DNA of 64,000 nt from Acridotheres tristis (GCA_037013685.1 CM072897.1:17220643-17284642), one strand, 5' to 3'. Positions 48,701 through 60,716 are shown, counted from the stretch's first letter. Numbers and translations are program-made. Notes: a model not told the origin generated them from the letters alone.

Positions 48701-51700
48701 TCTCAGATCCTCTGCCAATCTCTCTGGCCCTTAGTTTTTCATTGTCCTTATTTGGACTTGAATTTAAAACTTCAATGAAACTGGACATATGGTTATTTTG
48801 TCCCAGATTGTCTACCTATCCTGTAATTTAGAGTAACTGCTATTAGTTCAACAATCAAGACAGATATTAGAGAAACACAAATATTATGGATTGGGACGAG
48901 GGCTTGTTACTGCTCTGCTAAAGGAAAATGAATCAGACAAGAAAACAAGTTAAAATCAAGACAGCTGCATTTGGTGCAGGCTGTTAATAGTACCAACTTC
49001 AGTCCTGATTCCTAGCAGGACATGATGCCACCTGTGACAAATTCACTCATCTCTGTTATCCCCTGGTGATTCATCTTATATTCTAAGATGATCCTAACTC
49101 AATTCTTCAATCTTCCTCAGTTAATCTTGCCTGTGACCAGTCCCTCTGGCTGAATACATCTCGTGAAGAAAGGCTCCACGTCAGCCAGTGGGCAGCCTGA
49201 GTCTGCTGAGCCTTCAGCCAGTGTCCTGGAATGACACCCAAGGGCTTCAGCTGTGCCTTTCCCTTCTGCTCTCTGCAAACTCCTCACCTAAGGCACCAGA
49301 GGAACCGACCTCTGACCCACAGCAACAACTGCTGTGTAACAGAGGGTGCCTGAACGTTCTCATGTGCAGTTAAGACATTTTGGCAAGACTCAAGGGAGAC
49401 TGGACAGCTTAATGATATCATTCAGATCAAACATGACACATTAAACCTGTGTTAGCAGTTTATATTGCTAATTGTAATTAATACTGAGTAAAAGTCTGGG
49501 AGATTAAAAGCCTCATTGTAGGAACTGAATCATCTCCACCTACTACAGACTAGAGGGAAACCTTCTCTGAACCCAGAGCACACTGTGGTTTTCTCACAGG
49601 GAAGTTTATTTTACCTTCCTGTTAGGGCAATGCTGCCAGCATTAGAGGAAAGACACTTGATTAGATGGACCACATCTGAGAGATGACTGAGTAGTGCTGA
49701 ACATTGACCATGAACAGAGAGCAAGATTTTGCCTATTACCTTTAATTCTTCCAGTGACATAGAGAAAGCCATCCTTGTCTAGCTTTCCTAAATCTCCAGA
49801 ATGCAGCCACCCCTCCTCATCAAAGGTTTCTTTTGTTCTGTCTTCCATATTTAAATAACCCATGAAAACAGTCCTTCCCCAGAAACAGATTTCTCCATTG
49901 CCTTCTGCATCTTTGTCCACCAGTTTCACTCTGCATCCAGGTGGTGGTTTACCACAGCTACCAGAGAAGAGCAGAAAAACCCCACAAGCATAACAGAAAC
50001 ATCAAACACAATACTGATAAGCTGGCCAATGTGCTAAATCCCTGAAACTGTCAAAGTGTCCATGACTGCAAATACCACAGTGCTGTAAGTGTCTGGCAGC
50101 CACGGAATACTCCTTCACTAGGGCAGATTTGTCAGGGTGCCTGTGCACTTCCTGGCAGTCTGTCTTGGCCTGTGCTTGCTGCTTTTCTCCCCTGTATCAT
50201 CAGGTATAAAACCATGTTTGGTTTTGAGGTCTTGCATTCCTCCCCTGGGCCAGGGTATATGTCAGATGTAGTCACTGTGTTTGGCTATAATGCTGTAGCT
50301 CAGTTTCATTGCTCTTTGGCACAGTGTGCTATGGAGTCAACACGGTCAAATTTTGACCTGGAAATTATTCTGACTCCCAAAGTCACAGCAGAGTGGCAAG
50401 GCACTCAGGGAAAATAAAATAAGCTGTAATATCTTTGCTGACTTTAGTAAATACTTTTGTCACAGATAAAATGAAACAGATCATATTTAAAAAAATAATA
50501 ATAAATGCAAAATTACCTGTGCTGCCTGTAAACATAAGGCCCAGACAGGCAGTGTGGGCCTGTGGTCTCACTCATCCCATAGGCCTCATACAGGGTGATG
50601 TTCAGACCCAAGAAGAAATCCAGTGTTTCTCTATTGAGAGGAGCAGCACCACAAAAATGCTTCTGACAGGAAGAAAGGCCCAGTGCACTGCGGATTTTTG
50701 CAAGCACTAAGTAGTCTGCTAATCTTGTCCAGAGCTGCTGGAGACCACTGCTGGGTACAAAATACACAAGTCAGTCAGAGCAACCTAGGAAGTTTTCAAA
50801 ACAAAATCAGGCACAGATTTTGTTTGGAGATGTATCTGTCATTTGGTTTTGGGTGTTGTTAGAACATAAGTAAGGTGACACATTCTTCCTTCTTTCATTT
50901 ATTCACTGTCCTTAGTTTCTCTTACCTTCGGAGCTTTCCTGCCTCCAACTCTTGAGGTATCTGAGTGCAACAAATAAAGAATCTATAAAAACATATTGTA
51001 TACAATACAGCTCTTGTATTCCTGATTTTTTATCAGTTAAATGTGTCTCTGAGAACCTACACCATTGAAATCTGAAATTTGCAAGATATCTGAGAAGCTG
51101 AATGATATGATGAGCAACAGAATATCATGGAATGATCTTTTGGAATACCATTCTGCATAAGAAATTTCACAATTCTCTATGAAATAATTGACATCAATAA
51201 TAATAACTACACCCTCCTCCTTGCACTATATTTGCTGTGCTGCCAAGCCAAATTTTACCCACTTTTTTATAAAGAGTGTCACTGAGACCTCATGGTTTAT
51301 TGCAAGCAAATTGCTGCTTCCAGGTTGCTGGAAATCTCACTCATTGTACTACATACCTATTTGAGCCCATCAGGTGCCTCTCTAAGCTAAGTGACATAGC
51401 CCAGGACAGCATTTTCTTCTTCATAAATCCTGACTGAGCAGAAGCATCCTGCAACTTCTCCATGATTTTCTCCCATACTCGGGGAACTCCCATGTGAGAT
51501 GTTGGCTGCACTTCTTTTAGCGTGTTGATCAAGCTGCCCTGTTATAATAATTAAATAATAAATAATTAATAATAAAGAATAATAATAAAATAATAAAATA
51601 ATAAAAATAATAAAGAATAATAAATAAATAATAATAAAGAATAATAACTAAATAATAATAAAGAAGGGCTGCTGAGCCCACTTCACTCAGCCATATGCAC

Positions 51701-54700
51701 TAACATGGCAGGTCTGACACATGGGGGAGGTATGTACACAAGGAGGAAAACCACACAGGATTTAGTTCCTCCTGCCTCCCTTTTCTCCAAAAACTGCTGG
51801 TACTTCTTTTGCCTTATAAGAACCTTATGGATATGAATTATATATTTTGATTAGAATCTAGAGCACTAGATCACAAATACAATGAGCTTTATTTTTCCAT
51901 AACTCTTACAATAATGGACTCAATCTTCATCATCCTCAACTTTTCAAGTATCATATTGTGTCCTTGGGATGTTTTCTAAGAGAAAGAAGTGCAACCTTAA
52001 TTAGATGTAATGCATGACAAGATACCTTTAGAGCATCTGGCTCAGCAAAGTAAACTTGCTCTCCCCATTTGATTCCAGTCCACAGGTCATACATCTGTGC
52101 AGCTACGTGGCTGAGGGGGAGATAACTGACTATAGACTCCTGTTGGACCTCTGCAGGTTGCATACCTCCTGCTCTGCTGCAATGGGCTGATGTCCAAGTT
52201 ATCTGTTTAAATAAACAGTAAAACACATTAGGGATGATGGGGATTTAGGTTTGGGGTTTTTTTTCCTTTTTTCCTCTTAACACAATCTAAGGATTCTCTT
52301 GCTATGCTAATGAAACTGAAAAATCTGTGCTCACAGCAAGACATTGCAATATTGACCCACACCAGACTGTCATTTCCCTGAGGATAATCTGCCAAAAGCC
52401 AGATGACCTTTGCAGCAATACATATGAGCAGATAACATAAGTAAATACAGCATTTGTGCTGCCTGGCTGGGCTGTGAACACCAGCAGCTCCCATACCCTG
52501 GTGACACACTGAGCCAGGCAGCCATGGGCTGGATGGACAAGAAACAAATTGATCTGTCCCTTCCTTTGCAATTCTCCAGTTCTGCAGGCTTTCTGTTAAA
52601 CTGCACCTTCCACCAGTGCTGTATCTGCAAGTTAGGAAAAGAAAATAAATATTCAGTGACCAGTGAGCTCAAAGGACAATTTAATATCAGCCACAAGCTC
52701 ATTGCCTGGTACTGAGCATGCCCTGGCTCAGCACTCAGTGGGAAGGGAGCAGCTGTACTCTGCTCCTCTGGAAACCTCTGGGATATTCTCTGCAGTGGCT
52801 CCCAAGTGACACATACACACCCACCCCTCTCATGAGAGGCAGCACACACATGAATAGTTTTGAAGTTGTGTTGCTTGACTTCTTAGTGAATCTGGACGAT
52901 GTTTCCTTTCCCCCTCCTTCTTTCCATATCCCACTTCATCTCAGACAATGTAGTTCAAGGATGCTAAATATGCATATCTTCATCATCAGAACACAGCATA
53001 TGGAAGGCCCATAAAATATATGTGATGATGTGAGAGACAGTGGAGAAGATATATGTGCACAAAAATAAAAACCAAAACGAACAACACCCCCCAAAAGAAC
53101 CCCAAGCAAACCAGAAAACCCCGAGCAACAAGAAGAAACAGCTCTTTCTCAGAGAGTCTGTAATCTAAACTGGGTAGTGCAGGATACAGGAATGAGAGCA
53201 TTCAAGATGGCAGAGGACAGACACAAACGACATGTATTCCTGTTATCACAGCATGCTCCTGCCAGCTCCTTGGTAATAAATGAGAGAGTACAAGTGTAGG
53301 CTTGGCCTCAGGAAATAGAGATTCTCAGAGAGGGCTTTAATGAGCAGAGTTCTGCCAGGCCAGGCCATCCAAGTTTAGGTGGCAGCACTGGACAAGCAGC
53401 TATGGGAGACTCACACAGTAGGAAGAACAGGATGTCTTTGAGATGTGTCTGTATTCATTGCTTTTACTCCAAGCCTCACAGCACACAGGCACACTCACAG
53501 CAGATCTGTGAAGGTCATGCAGGACTGATTCAGCACTGGTTTTGCACATGAACAGTGGCAAACATCTTTGACTAAAGAAGGCAGCAGCAGAGCTACAGGC
53601 ATGGCATGCTTTCCACTGTTTGTCAACATAAAAATAGCCTGTTTGTGATCAGCAGCCAAGAATAGTTTGGCAGCTGGCACGGAAATGACACCAGACTCCT
53701 TTGAGATAGAAGAGCACAGATTTGCAACATCAAATCAGTCTTTCTGTCTCCCAAGTTCATTATGTTCTGCTTCCAGGAGCTACTGCACTAATTCCCTATA
53801 TTTGGGTGGTTTGCTGTTTTCACATTGTGCATGTCTGCAATCATTTCTGCTTTATTTTAAGGGGTGAGGCCTCAGCTTAGACCATCCCTTTTCACAGATT
53901 CTCCTTGTATTCAGAAAGGCTCCCGGCCATCTTCCACTCCTGCTCAGCCACCAACCATGTATCTTTCCAAGCAAATCTCTATGGAAAGTCCTTTCAGCAA
54001 ACAACTTTGCTTTTGTCTATAACTGGAAATTTTCTGTTTGCAACAACGTAGGTAGGGCAACTGTCAGCACCAGCACTGAGCACTGGAGCTGGATTAGCCT
54101 CCAGGGACAGACATAGAAACCTGCACACAAGCCCAGGAACAAAACCCACCAAAGTAAAAAATCCACATATCCACTCCCAACTTTGCTAAAATCTGCAAAA
54201 GCAGTCCATCAGGCTGTTTTCATAGTAGCTGGCTGATGTGTTTGATTTGTTCATTTCACAGTGACCTATGACATCACTTGAGAGACTTTATGGCAATCTG
54301 TGAATTATATTTATGAATTCATGCATTAGCTCTCACAAGAAAGTGCATAAAAATTTCATATTCATAAAGAACTGTTCAACTTTGTGAAGTGCTGTTTGAA
54401 TGGAGTTTCACTCTTCACCTTGCTTGTACTTTACCAGAAGCAGCTGACTGCACCTTGGACATTGCTTTGCAGTACACTATCCATGCTGTAAAACCAAAAG
54501 CATTTCAGAGCTCAAGGATGTACCAGCCATTTCAAACCACAGGAATAAATATCCTCACACTCTGCTGTTTCTCTGCTACAGGAAGAACCCAAAGTACCTA
54601 CATTGTCATGACTCAGCATGGCTCCTTTTGGCTTCCCAGTAGTTCCGGAGGTGTATATCAGAACACAGCACTGATTCGGCTTTTGGGAGTTTATAATGTC

Positions 54701-57700
54701 ATCCAAAGTGCTGTCAGATACGTCACCTCCCAGCTCCAGGAACTCTTCCATCTACAACATGGAACAGAAAATACAGGCTACCAAATGGCTTCTTACAAAC
54801 TGACACAGTACTGCATCTTTCCTGTCTCAAAAATGTCAGAACACTTCAGTGCCTTGTTCTGAACACGTGGACAAGGCAAGTTCCCCCAGACCTTGCCTGG
54901 GGAAGAAATATGTGAGTCTATCTTAGAGCTCAATGTGTGAGTTGCAACCAGACTATCTAAAACTGGGCTGTCGTGAGTCTTTTCGGTGTCTAGGAACAGT
55001 GATACTGTTCCTCCTCCAATGTGGATACTGTGAATAAGTCACAGAAGCTAAAACTCTGTTATACTCTCACACTATAAGAATGATTTTGAGTATTATTTAA
55101 AGGAATCTGGATGCATCATTTCTAAGAGTACACTTGTGACAGCTCATCTATAATTCATTGTACACTATATAACTATATATATAACTTAATATAACTATAA
55201 AGGAACTGAATGAAAGCTTCTTTGCAAAAGCATCATTATCTAGGTGTGTGAATGTTTGCCCAAATTACCTGCTCTTTTATAGGAAACAGCATATGATGCT
55301 GGTCACAACTTCCATTCAAATCTGGCTCATTCTAGAGTGAGATAAAACTTTTATGACACTGGGCTTTTGTGCCACACAAAGTGGCCTAGAAGACTCCTGA
55401 ACGTGCTCCTCTGTATTATACTGCTGCTCCCTGATACTTCTGTTGCACACCCCCGATGTGCTGTTAAGTGTAACATTGATTGCAATGCTAATTGGAAACT
55501 AGAGTATCACAGAATTTTAGAAGAAAATTGTTAACCAAACTGTCGGTTTCCCATTGCAATCATGTGATTCATACTGTGCTACAGAAGTGTGGTAATTTAA
55601 ATGCAAGCTACAGCACCTTCATTTTTCAGCAATTTCTTGGAGCTATATCTAGGACCACAAAGCAGTAATGGGGATGATGAGAAAAACAGAGGTAAAAAAG
55701 GAGAGCCACTGCTTGAGGGTAGTTTATTTCTTCTTTCAGACCTCTGGCATTGCCACTGAGCAACTAAGATTTCAATAGTCAACTTCTGTGGCACCTTAAC
55801 CTCCTTTTCTTGGGTGGCAAGGCTGTCCTAAAGATTATTCATCAGTTTTATACTTTGTTCCAACCAGACCTCTGAAAAGAGAGGCACTGCACGGCTCAGT
55901 AGCGAGGCAGGGATTTGTCACATTCCACCCCTTCCCACAGAACGTGGCTGCATCAGTTTCACAAGCTGCTGGCAAGCCTGGCGGTGTGAAGGATGTCATT
56001 GTCTGTGTGTCACTAAGCAGCTGCTCCTGCTTTCCTGACCTTACACCTTCTCACAGGGGAACGCGTTGGGAACTGAGCTTTGTTTACTGAGCAGCACCTG
56101 CAGCAGATGGTGCTGGCATTCCAGCGAGCGTGGAAGGCACACAAACAGTCACAGCACACTCCTGATTCTGCATTTGCCTTCTGGAAACACCAGTGCTCAG
56201 CCAGCTCTGCCCCTGCCACGCTCAGCACACGGCACAAATCCCTTTCATCAAACGCCACGTGGGCTGCTGATTGCTCTGCATCACACCTCGGCAACAATCA
56301 TTTCTGCCTTTGGTGAGCTGACCTCGAATTCTTCCTTTAGATGACATGAACACCCTGCTCCTGAGAAAATGTCCAACATGACACCTGAACACTGAACCGG
56401 TGTTCAAAAATACAGTAATTCTCACTCGTTTAGATTTCAGTAAGTGCGAGTTGTTCAAGAATTAAATGCTAGCACCTAACCTTTTTAAACAGAAAGATCA
56501 TCTTTGTATTAACATTTTTATTGTACAAGATGCAAGGTATGCTCTATACCAGTATGTACAGTATTGGAACAGTAACAGTTAATTATTAAGTTATATGCAA
56601 GACCAAAAAAAAAAGCACAGAGGGCTTTTTGGCTTATCAGATTATCAAAATCTGGAGTATTTAAAAGTATTTCCATGCTGTTCACTGTTCATTATATTTT
56701 TATATTCTGAATATATTATATTTCTCTTCAATATATTTTTGCTGCAGTTGAAGTTTTTCAGACTAAAATCTGATGATCTGTAGTCCAGTTAAAATATTGG
56801 ATTTTTAAAAACATTACCGAACTCACAGGCACCAGGGAGCAACTTTTATTTTTAACCATTTGAGAGTACACATTCCCACCTAAAACCTACAGGTGTTTTA
56901 ATAACCCAGTCAAGATAAAGATCAGGAAGACACAAGACAAACAGTAAAGCAAGGTAGCTCGTTTCTTAAATGTGAAGTATCAAAGGTAAATTAATCAGGA
57001 AGAGCTGATAAAGCTTTTGAAGGTGTTCAGTAGAAATGTATCAAATAAATAATACTCCATGTATTCACTGGTAATAGATGGGTATAACCCCAAGCATTAT
57101 TTGCTTATGCCTCTGTTCTAGTCTTCACTCACCGTGTACAAATTTGGATGTCTCTCTGCAATGGAGTCCTTATACAGCACCACAGCCTTCAAGTGTGGCA
57201 AGCGATTCCAGATCTGTTGCATTTTGTAAAAAAAAAAAAGTTATGATTTATTATTCATATCTTGTGTGGGCTTTTATCCACTCCAACGCTGCCAAAACTG
57301 TAATGGCTTGACAGGCACAAAAACCTCCCATTTCCCTCCACCTCCAGATATTCTCCCCTAAACTCATCACCAACTGGCTCAACTAGAGATGGGGTGAAGG
57401 AGGAGGGAACTACATAGTCTACACAGTCTGCTCCAGGAAATCTGGTTTCAGTCAAAAGGTTTAAAAAATTAAAAATACCCCAGAAACGGCTCCTCAGTAT
57501 CCTTTTCATAATGCACAAAAGGGCACATAAAGGAACAGTGCAGGTCATGCTAGAAGCTGACCCTGGCTTGTGATTGCCAATCGAGATAAAGTCCCTCAGC
57601 AAAAACTGACATTCAAGTGCTAAAAAAAGTTCTATTTCCTTCAGGAAAAAAGCAAAGGAAGCTGTATGCACATTGCAAGGATAAATAAAAATATAAAGCT

Positions 57701-60700
57701 GCAGGCTTACAGGCAGACAGCAGTGGCTGCTGCTTTCAGCAGCTCTTTGTGTGTTTTCATGGCCTGCAGGAAGCACTGATTTCACTGAATTCTGTGGGAC
57801 CCCATGCCTCACAGATGCCTTTCAATTAATCACATTTTGAACTGAATTTTGCCAACACAAAAGCAGTGGCTTGATGGTAGCCAGTATGTGCACATTATTA
57901 AAAGGATAGCAATTGAGGCTATTATTTCAGTCTTGGGTTCCAGAAAAAAGGATAATAAAGCAGTGCTGGCCAGAGCTCTCTTTTTCTACATAACATGTAT
58001 GAACCAAACCCCTGGAGCTGTTCTGTGAGGATTCTTCTCTCCATGGTCACAGCAGCATGGCCTGGTATGGTGTCAATGACACTGCAAAAAGACTTGTCTG
58101 ACTGTGTGTTTTTATAGAATACTTACAAAAATCTCTCTTCCTCCATAATACATATAAAACACAACTACAAAATACAAAGTAATTAATGAACAACTTATAT
58201 GAAATACATTTGAAAAAAGCACTTGCAGGTAGGTTTTGGCAGGAAGTTCCATCATGGAGAGCCCAATTCAACCAACAGGTGCCATTTGGTGCCAGTTTGA
58301 TGAGACCACAACCTCCCTCAATACCTGACAGACAGACAAGTCCTTTCCAGGAGCTGCCTGTGCTCCTCTTCCAAGTCACCTTGCCATCAAATTGGTCTTT
58401 CCATCTGGCACTGCTGCTGAAAGGCAGACCCAGCTGCCCAAGAGTTCTGTCCAAATGGAGGCTGTTCACTTAGGGGGGCTCCTGCTCTCTCACTAAGGTC
58501 TGTCTCATGTTAACCATGGTGCTACCAAAGTGCAGTAAACTCAGGAGCCTTAATGACTGATGTTATAGGCAGGAAAAGATGATACCATGGAAAGAGGAAA
58601 TTCTGAACACTGACATGCTTCATATTTAAATGGCAGACCTTTACAAACGTGCATCAGCATCTCTTCCATTCAAGTGGATTGTGCTTTTCCAAACAGAATC
58701 AGGTGGTGACAGGAAAAACATGGGACCAAAATGTGGGGTTTTTTCAGGTAAAGCCTGCAGGGAACCATCCAGTGAGCTCTCTGCTGGAGCCACAGAATCT
58801 GCAGAGAGCCAGAGCCACCCAAGAGTGCCAACACCAGATTCCAGATTTCTGAGTCATTTCAGTCATCATTCAGCCACCTTGTACCTGCATGATCTTGTCC
58901 AGCTGCTTCTGATTTTCCACAACCATGATATCAGTCTTGCTGTCATGAACCATGTAGTAACAGGCCTCTGGAGAATTGGTTGTATATATTCCTGTGACAA
59001 TTCCTCTGCATAAAAAAAAATTCTATATATAAGAACATACACTTATATACATACACACTCATATACCTGCACGTAGTATCTAAAGAGAATAATAATCAAA
59101 GATCAAATGAAACCTGAAGGGGTATGAAGATGTGGAAGCAAACAGCAGAGCAGCTCTAATGTTTGTTTCACACATGAATCTCTGATTTATGCACATTGCA
59201 AAAACCAACTCTCTCTGAACTATTCAGTAGAGGATGCTGTAGGCTAGGACTCAGTGTTTTAACCCACTTAAGGTTACACAGGAGTTAGCTCAGGAAGTGT
59301 CAAAAAAATCCCCACTTATGTCCTCTTTTTGTTCAAGCTGTGCACAGATACCAATTGGGATTCCATTGGTACAGAACAGCTTAAGAAGTAAAATCCAAAT
59401 TAACAGGTATCAGGACAGAAAAAATCAGGGTAGTTAATATTCATATGTTACTTCATCTGCTTGAATATATCTTACTGTAGATATCATTAAAATTATATGA
59501 ATATCATTAATATAAAACTGTGATTCTCATCTGTTTCCCACATTTTCCATTGATAAGATTCTGTGTGACTGTCATGGTTAAGCTCATGGCAAACAGGATC
59601 CATTTATGAGTCTCTGGACTATCTGGGATATGAGACTCCAGCAGGCTGCTGAACATGTTAATCAATAACAATACAACTTCCAAGATGTGACACAAAATAC
59701 TGACTTGATACATTTCCAGACCTAGCAAAACAGAAATCCCCAAATCCCCCTCAAAAATTAACCCCCACAAAAATACCTTACCCAGCAAAAACAGCACCAA
59801 CAGCTGAGATGAACCATTCTGGAGAATTAAATCCAAGGATTGCTACGCTATGGAATCGTTCAAGACCAAGCTTAAAAATAATAAACATAAGGTTATATAA
59901 TATAGGCCCACTGGAGAGAAACATACACACAAATACAAACCACAGAAATTTTTGATTTATTATTATAGTATTGACAAGGCATGTGAAGGTACGTTTTGGT
60001 ATTTATCAGCAGTTAACAGGATGTGAATTTTCCACTACCTTCTCCTGGCTGGTTGAACTCTGCTGCCCAGAAAAGCCCAAGACCTAAAATCTTTCAATAT
60101 GAACAAGAGCATAATGAGTACTATGATTACCCTATCTTTAGAATGTTTTATAGATTGTCTTTATCTCACCAAATTCATGACAGTAGTCTTCCCCTATTTT
60201 CCATTTTTGATGTTAAGGCCTCATGCTGAGCTTTACACCCATGTCCCACAGACACGGTGCAGCACAGCAGCTCCTCACTTGCAGCCAAGGTTCCCTGAAA
60301 GCAGTGTTACCTCTGACCAAAACTCATTTTCATCATTATCATTGCAGTAAAGAATGTGACTACTGATCTTCAAGTAATGCAAAAAATCTCTTATATATTG
60401 TGAGGTTTGGGGTTGGGGGTTTTTTTTGTTAATTTGTTTTTTGGGTTTTTAAAGGAGACAAAAGGATTAAAGGCATTGGTTTTGTTTCCTGTACCTACCT
60501 TCAAGAAGCTCTTGGCCACTTTCCTAGAGAGGCAATAATATTCTGAAAAAGTTATTTTCTCCCATTTTCCATTCTTTTTACTGGCCAAAGCATTCAGGGA
60601 TCCATATTTTTCCAGGCTCTCCTTGAACATCTGATGAACTGTTATTGGAGTCTGTGGGCATGAATTATCTATTCTCAGTCTGACTCTGCCATCAGCAGAA

Positions 60701-60716
60701 GAAGTCCACAGGGACT
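45632..60716 (-). CDS. ACSBG1: ACSBG1, bubblegum-family long/very-long-chain acyl-CoA synthetase (5'-partial)
   Basis: ATP-dependent acyl-CoA synthetase of the ANL/AMP-binding superfamily, activating long and very long fatty acids in brain and steroid-making tissue. Twelve exons in transcript order: 60499-60716, 59782-59870, 58885-59005, 57133-57213, 54602-54751, 52026-52202, 51357-51538, 50517-50750, 49740-49957, 47865-48004, 46605-46851, 45632-45708. They sum to 1934 nt (about 643 residues plus stop), with all phases compatible. Visible motifs are the P-loop-like [55 protein letters not shown] and [12 protein letters not shown], and the C-terminal [14 protein letters not shown], whose lysine is the family's adenylation residue. 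About 80 N-terminal residues, judged against human, are missing and must be encoded right of the window. ACSBG2 is the alternative, but the IDH3A neighbour supports ACSBG1. Confidence 0.95.
45709..46604 (-). other. ACSBG1 last intron
   Basis: 0.9 kb with nothing recognised. Confidence 0.8.
46605..46851 (-). CDS. ACSBG1: ACSBG1 window exon 11
   Basis: 247 nt: [20 protein letters not shown] to [10 protein letters not shown] (Gly split G|GT). Acceptor ATATTTTAG, donor CTAG|GTAAGA. Confidence 0.95.
46852..47864 (-). other. ACSBG1 intron
   Basis: 1.0 kb between window exons 10 and 11; AT-rich, with nothing recognised. Confidence 0.8.
47865..48004 (-). CDS. ACSBG1: ACSBG1 window exon 10
   Basis: 140 nt: completes Asp, then [20 protein letters not shown] to FLSMFLTLK, phase 0 end. 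Start of the mobile C-terminal domain. Acceptor TTGCCTAG, donor AAG|GTAAAC. Confidence 0.95.
48005..49739 (-). other. ACSBG1 intron
   Basis: 1.7 kb between window exons 9 and 10; nothing recognised. Confidence 0.8.
49740..49957 (-). CDS. ACSBG1: ACSBG1 window exon 9
   Basis: 218 nt: [20 protein letters not shown], then [20 protein letters not shown] and [18 protein letters not shown], ending GRIK and split Asp. Contains the adenylate-binding GD motif and hinge. Acceptor TCTGGTAG, donor AAAG|GTAATA. Confidence 0.96.
49958..50516 (-). other. ACSBG1 intron
   Basis: About 0.56 kb between window exons 8 and 9; nothing recognised. Confidence 0.8.
50517..50750 (-). CDS. ACSBG1: ACSBG1 window exon 8
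   Basis: 234 nt: completes Ser, then [20 protein letters not shown] and on through [13 protein letters not shown]. The start of this exon is the least conserved part of the core and is one residue longer than my recollection of the human segment. Acceptor TGTACCCAG, donor AG|GTAATT. Confidence 0.93.
50926..50960 (-). other. Possible 35-bp cryptic (poison) exon in ACSBG1
   Basis: Lies between window exons 7 and 8. It has a good acceptor (TTTATTTGTTGCACTCAG) and a near-consensus donor (GAAG|GTAAGA). At 35 nt it shifts the frame: inclusion would lead to a TAG about 33 nt into exon 8, well upstream of later junctions. The main mRNA must skip it, because exon 7 joins exon 8 in phase without it. 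It could be chance or a regulated decay exon. Confidence 0.3.
51357..51538 (-). CDS. ACSBG1: ACSBG1 window exon 7
   Basis: 182 nt: [20 protein letters not shown] then VWEKIMEK and on to LMGSN and split Ser. The acceptor AACAG is preceded directly by a TTA-type microsatellite that acts as the pyrimidine tract. Donor AAT AG|GTATGT. Confidence 0.95.
51543..51665. repeat. (TAA)n/(TAAA)n microsatellite next to an ACSBG1 3' splice site
   Basis: About 120 bp of AT-only TAA/TAAA repeats with a few G and C interruptions. On the minus strand it is TTA/TTTA repeat ending directly at the AACAG acceptor of the exon 51357-51538, so it provides the branch/pyrimidine-tract region. Confidence 0.92.
51666..52025 (-). 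other. ACSBG1 intron, upstream part
   Basis: The remainder of the intron between window exons 6 and 7, beyond the microsatellite; nothing recognised. Confidence 0.8.
52026..52202 (-). CDS. ACSBG1: ACSBG1 window exon 6
   Basis: 177 nt, 59 codons: [20 protein letters not shown] to YFAEPDALK, with the conserved [18 protein letters not shown]. Acceptor TTAAACAG, donor AAG|GTATCT. Confidence 0.96.
52203..54601 (-). other. ACSBG1 intron
   Basis: 2.4 kb between window exons 5 and 6. Contains an A/C-rich simple stretch near 53055-53130. No exon or mobile element recognised. Confidence 0.8.
54602..54751 (-). CDS. ACSBG1: ACSBG1 window exon 5 (AMP-binding motif)
   Basis: 150 nt, 50 codons: [10 protein letters not shown] to KGAMLSHDN. 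Contains the AMP-binding signature [11 protein letters not shown]. Acceptor TTGTAG, donor AAT|GTAGGT. Confidence 0.96.
54752..57132 (-). other. ACSBG1 intron
   Basis: 2.4 kb between window exons 4 and 5. Nothing recognised; small ORFs near 56000-56460 on both strands are mutual shadows in a more GC-rich patch. Confidence 0.75.
57133..57213 (-). CDS. ACSBG1: ACSBG1 window exon 4
   Basis: 81 nt, 27 codons: [20 protein letters not shown] then RHPNLYT. Acceptor ATGCAACAG after a T-run, donor ACG|GTGAGT. Found by homology and phase. Confidence 0.93.
57214..58884 (-). other. ACSBG1 intron
   Basis: 1.7 kb between window exons 3 and 4. Two long minus-strand open frames (57255-57812, 185 codons; 58047-58469, 140 codons) have no family resemblance I can see. 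Confidence 0.75.
58885..59005 (-). CDS. ACSBG1: ACSBG1 window exon 3
   Basis: 121 nt: completes a Gly codon, then [20 protein letters not shown] and on to QKQLDKIMQ. Acceptor TTATGCAG, donor CAG|GTACAA. Confidence 0.94.
59006..59781 (-). other. ACSBG1 intron
   Basis: 0.8 kb between window exons 2 and 3; nothing recognised. Confidence 0.8.
59782..59870 (-). CDS. ACSBG1: ACSBG1 window exon 2
   Basis: 89 nt: [20 protein letters not shown] then ISAVGAVFA and split Gly. Conserved substrate-domain start. Acceptor ATTTTTAAG, donor GG|GTAAGG. Confidence 0.93.
59871..60498 (-). other. ACSBG1 intron
   Basis: 0.6 kb between window exons 1 and 2; ends in a G/T-rich simple stretch near 60403-60450. Nothing else recognised. 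Confidence 0.8.
60499..60716 (-). CDS. ACSBG1: ACSBG1 window exon 1 (5'-most seen)
   Basis: 218 nt: last two bases of a Glu codon, then [20 protein letters not shown] and on to KVAKSFLK. The acceptor chosen is CTTCCAG|AGTCCC, which reproduces the family's E-(S/A)-L-W-T. An alternative acceptor 31 bp upstream (start 60747, phase 0) also has a usable AG. Donor AAG|GTAGGT. Confidence 0.88.

Noticed and set aside
54389..54862. 157-codon plus-strand frame
   Set aside because: It is the antisense shadow of the ACSBG1 exon at 54602-54751, which carries the AMP-binding motif on the minus strand.
57255..57812. 185-codon minus-strand frame in an ACSBG1 intron
   Set aside because: Same strand as ACSBG1 but no homology recognised and it would not splice in phase as an ACSBG1 exon; probably chance.
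58047..58469. 140-codon minus-strand frame in an ACSBG1 intron
   Set aside because: No recognisable family or splice context; the antisense frame at 58186-58473 is equally open.
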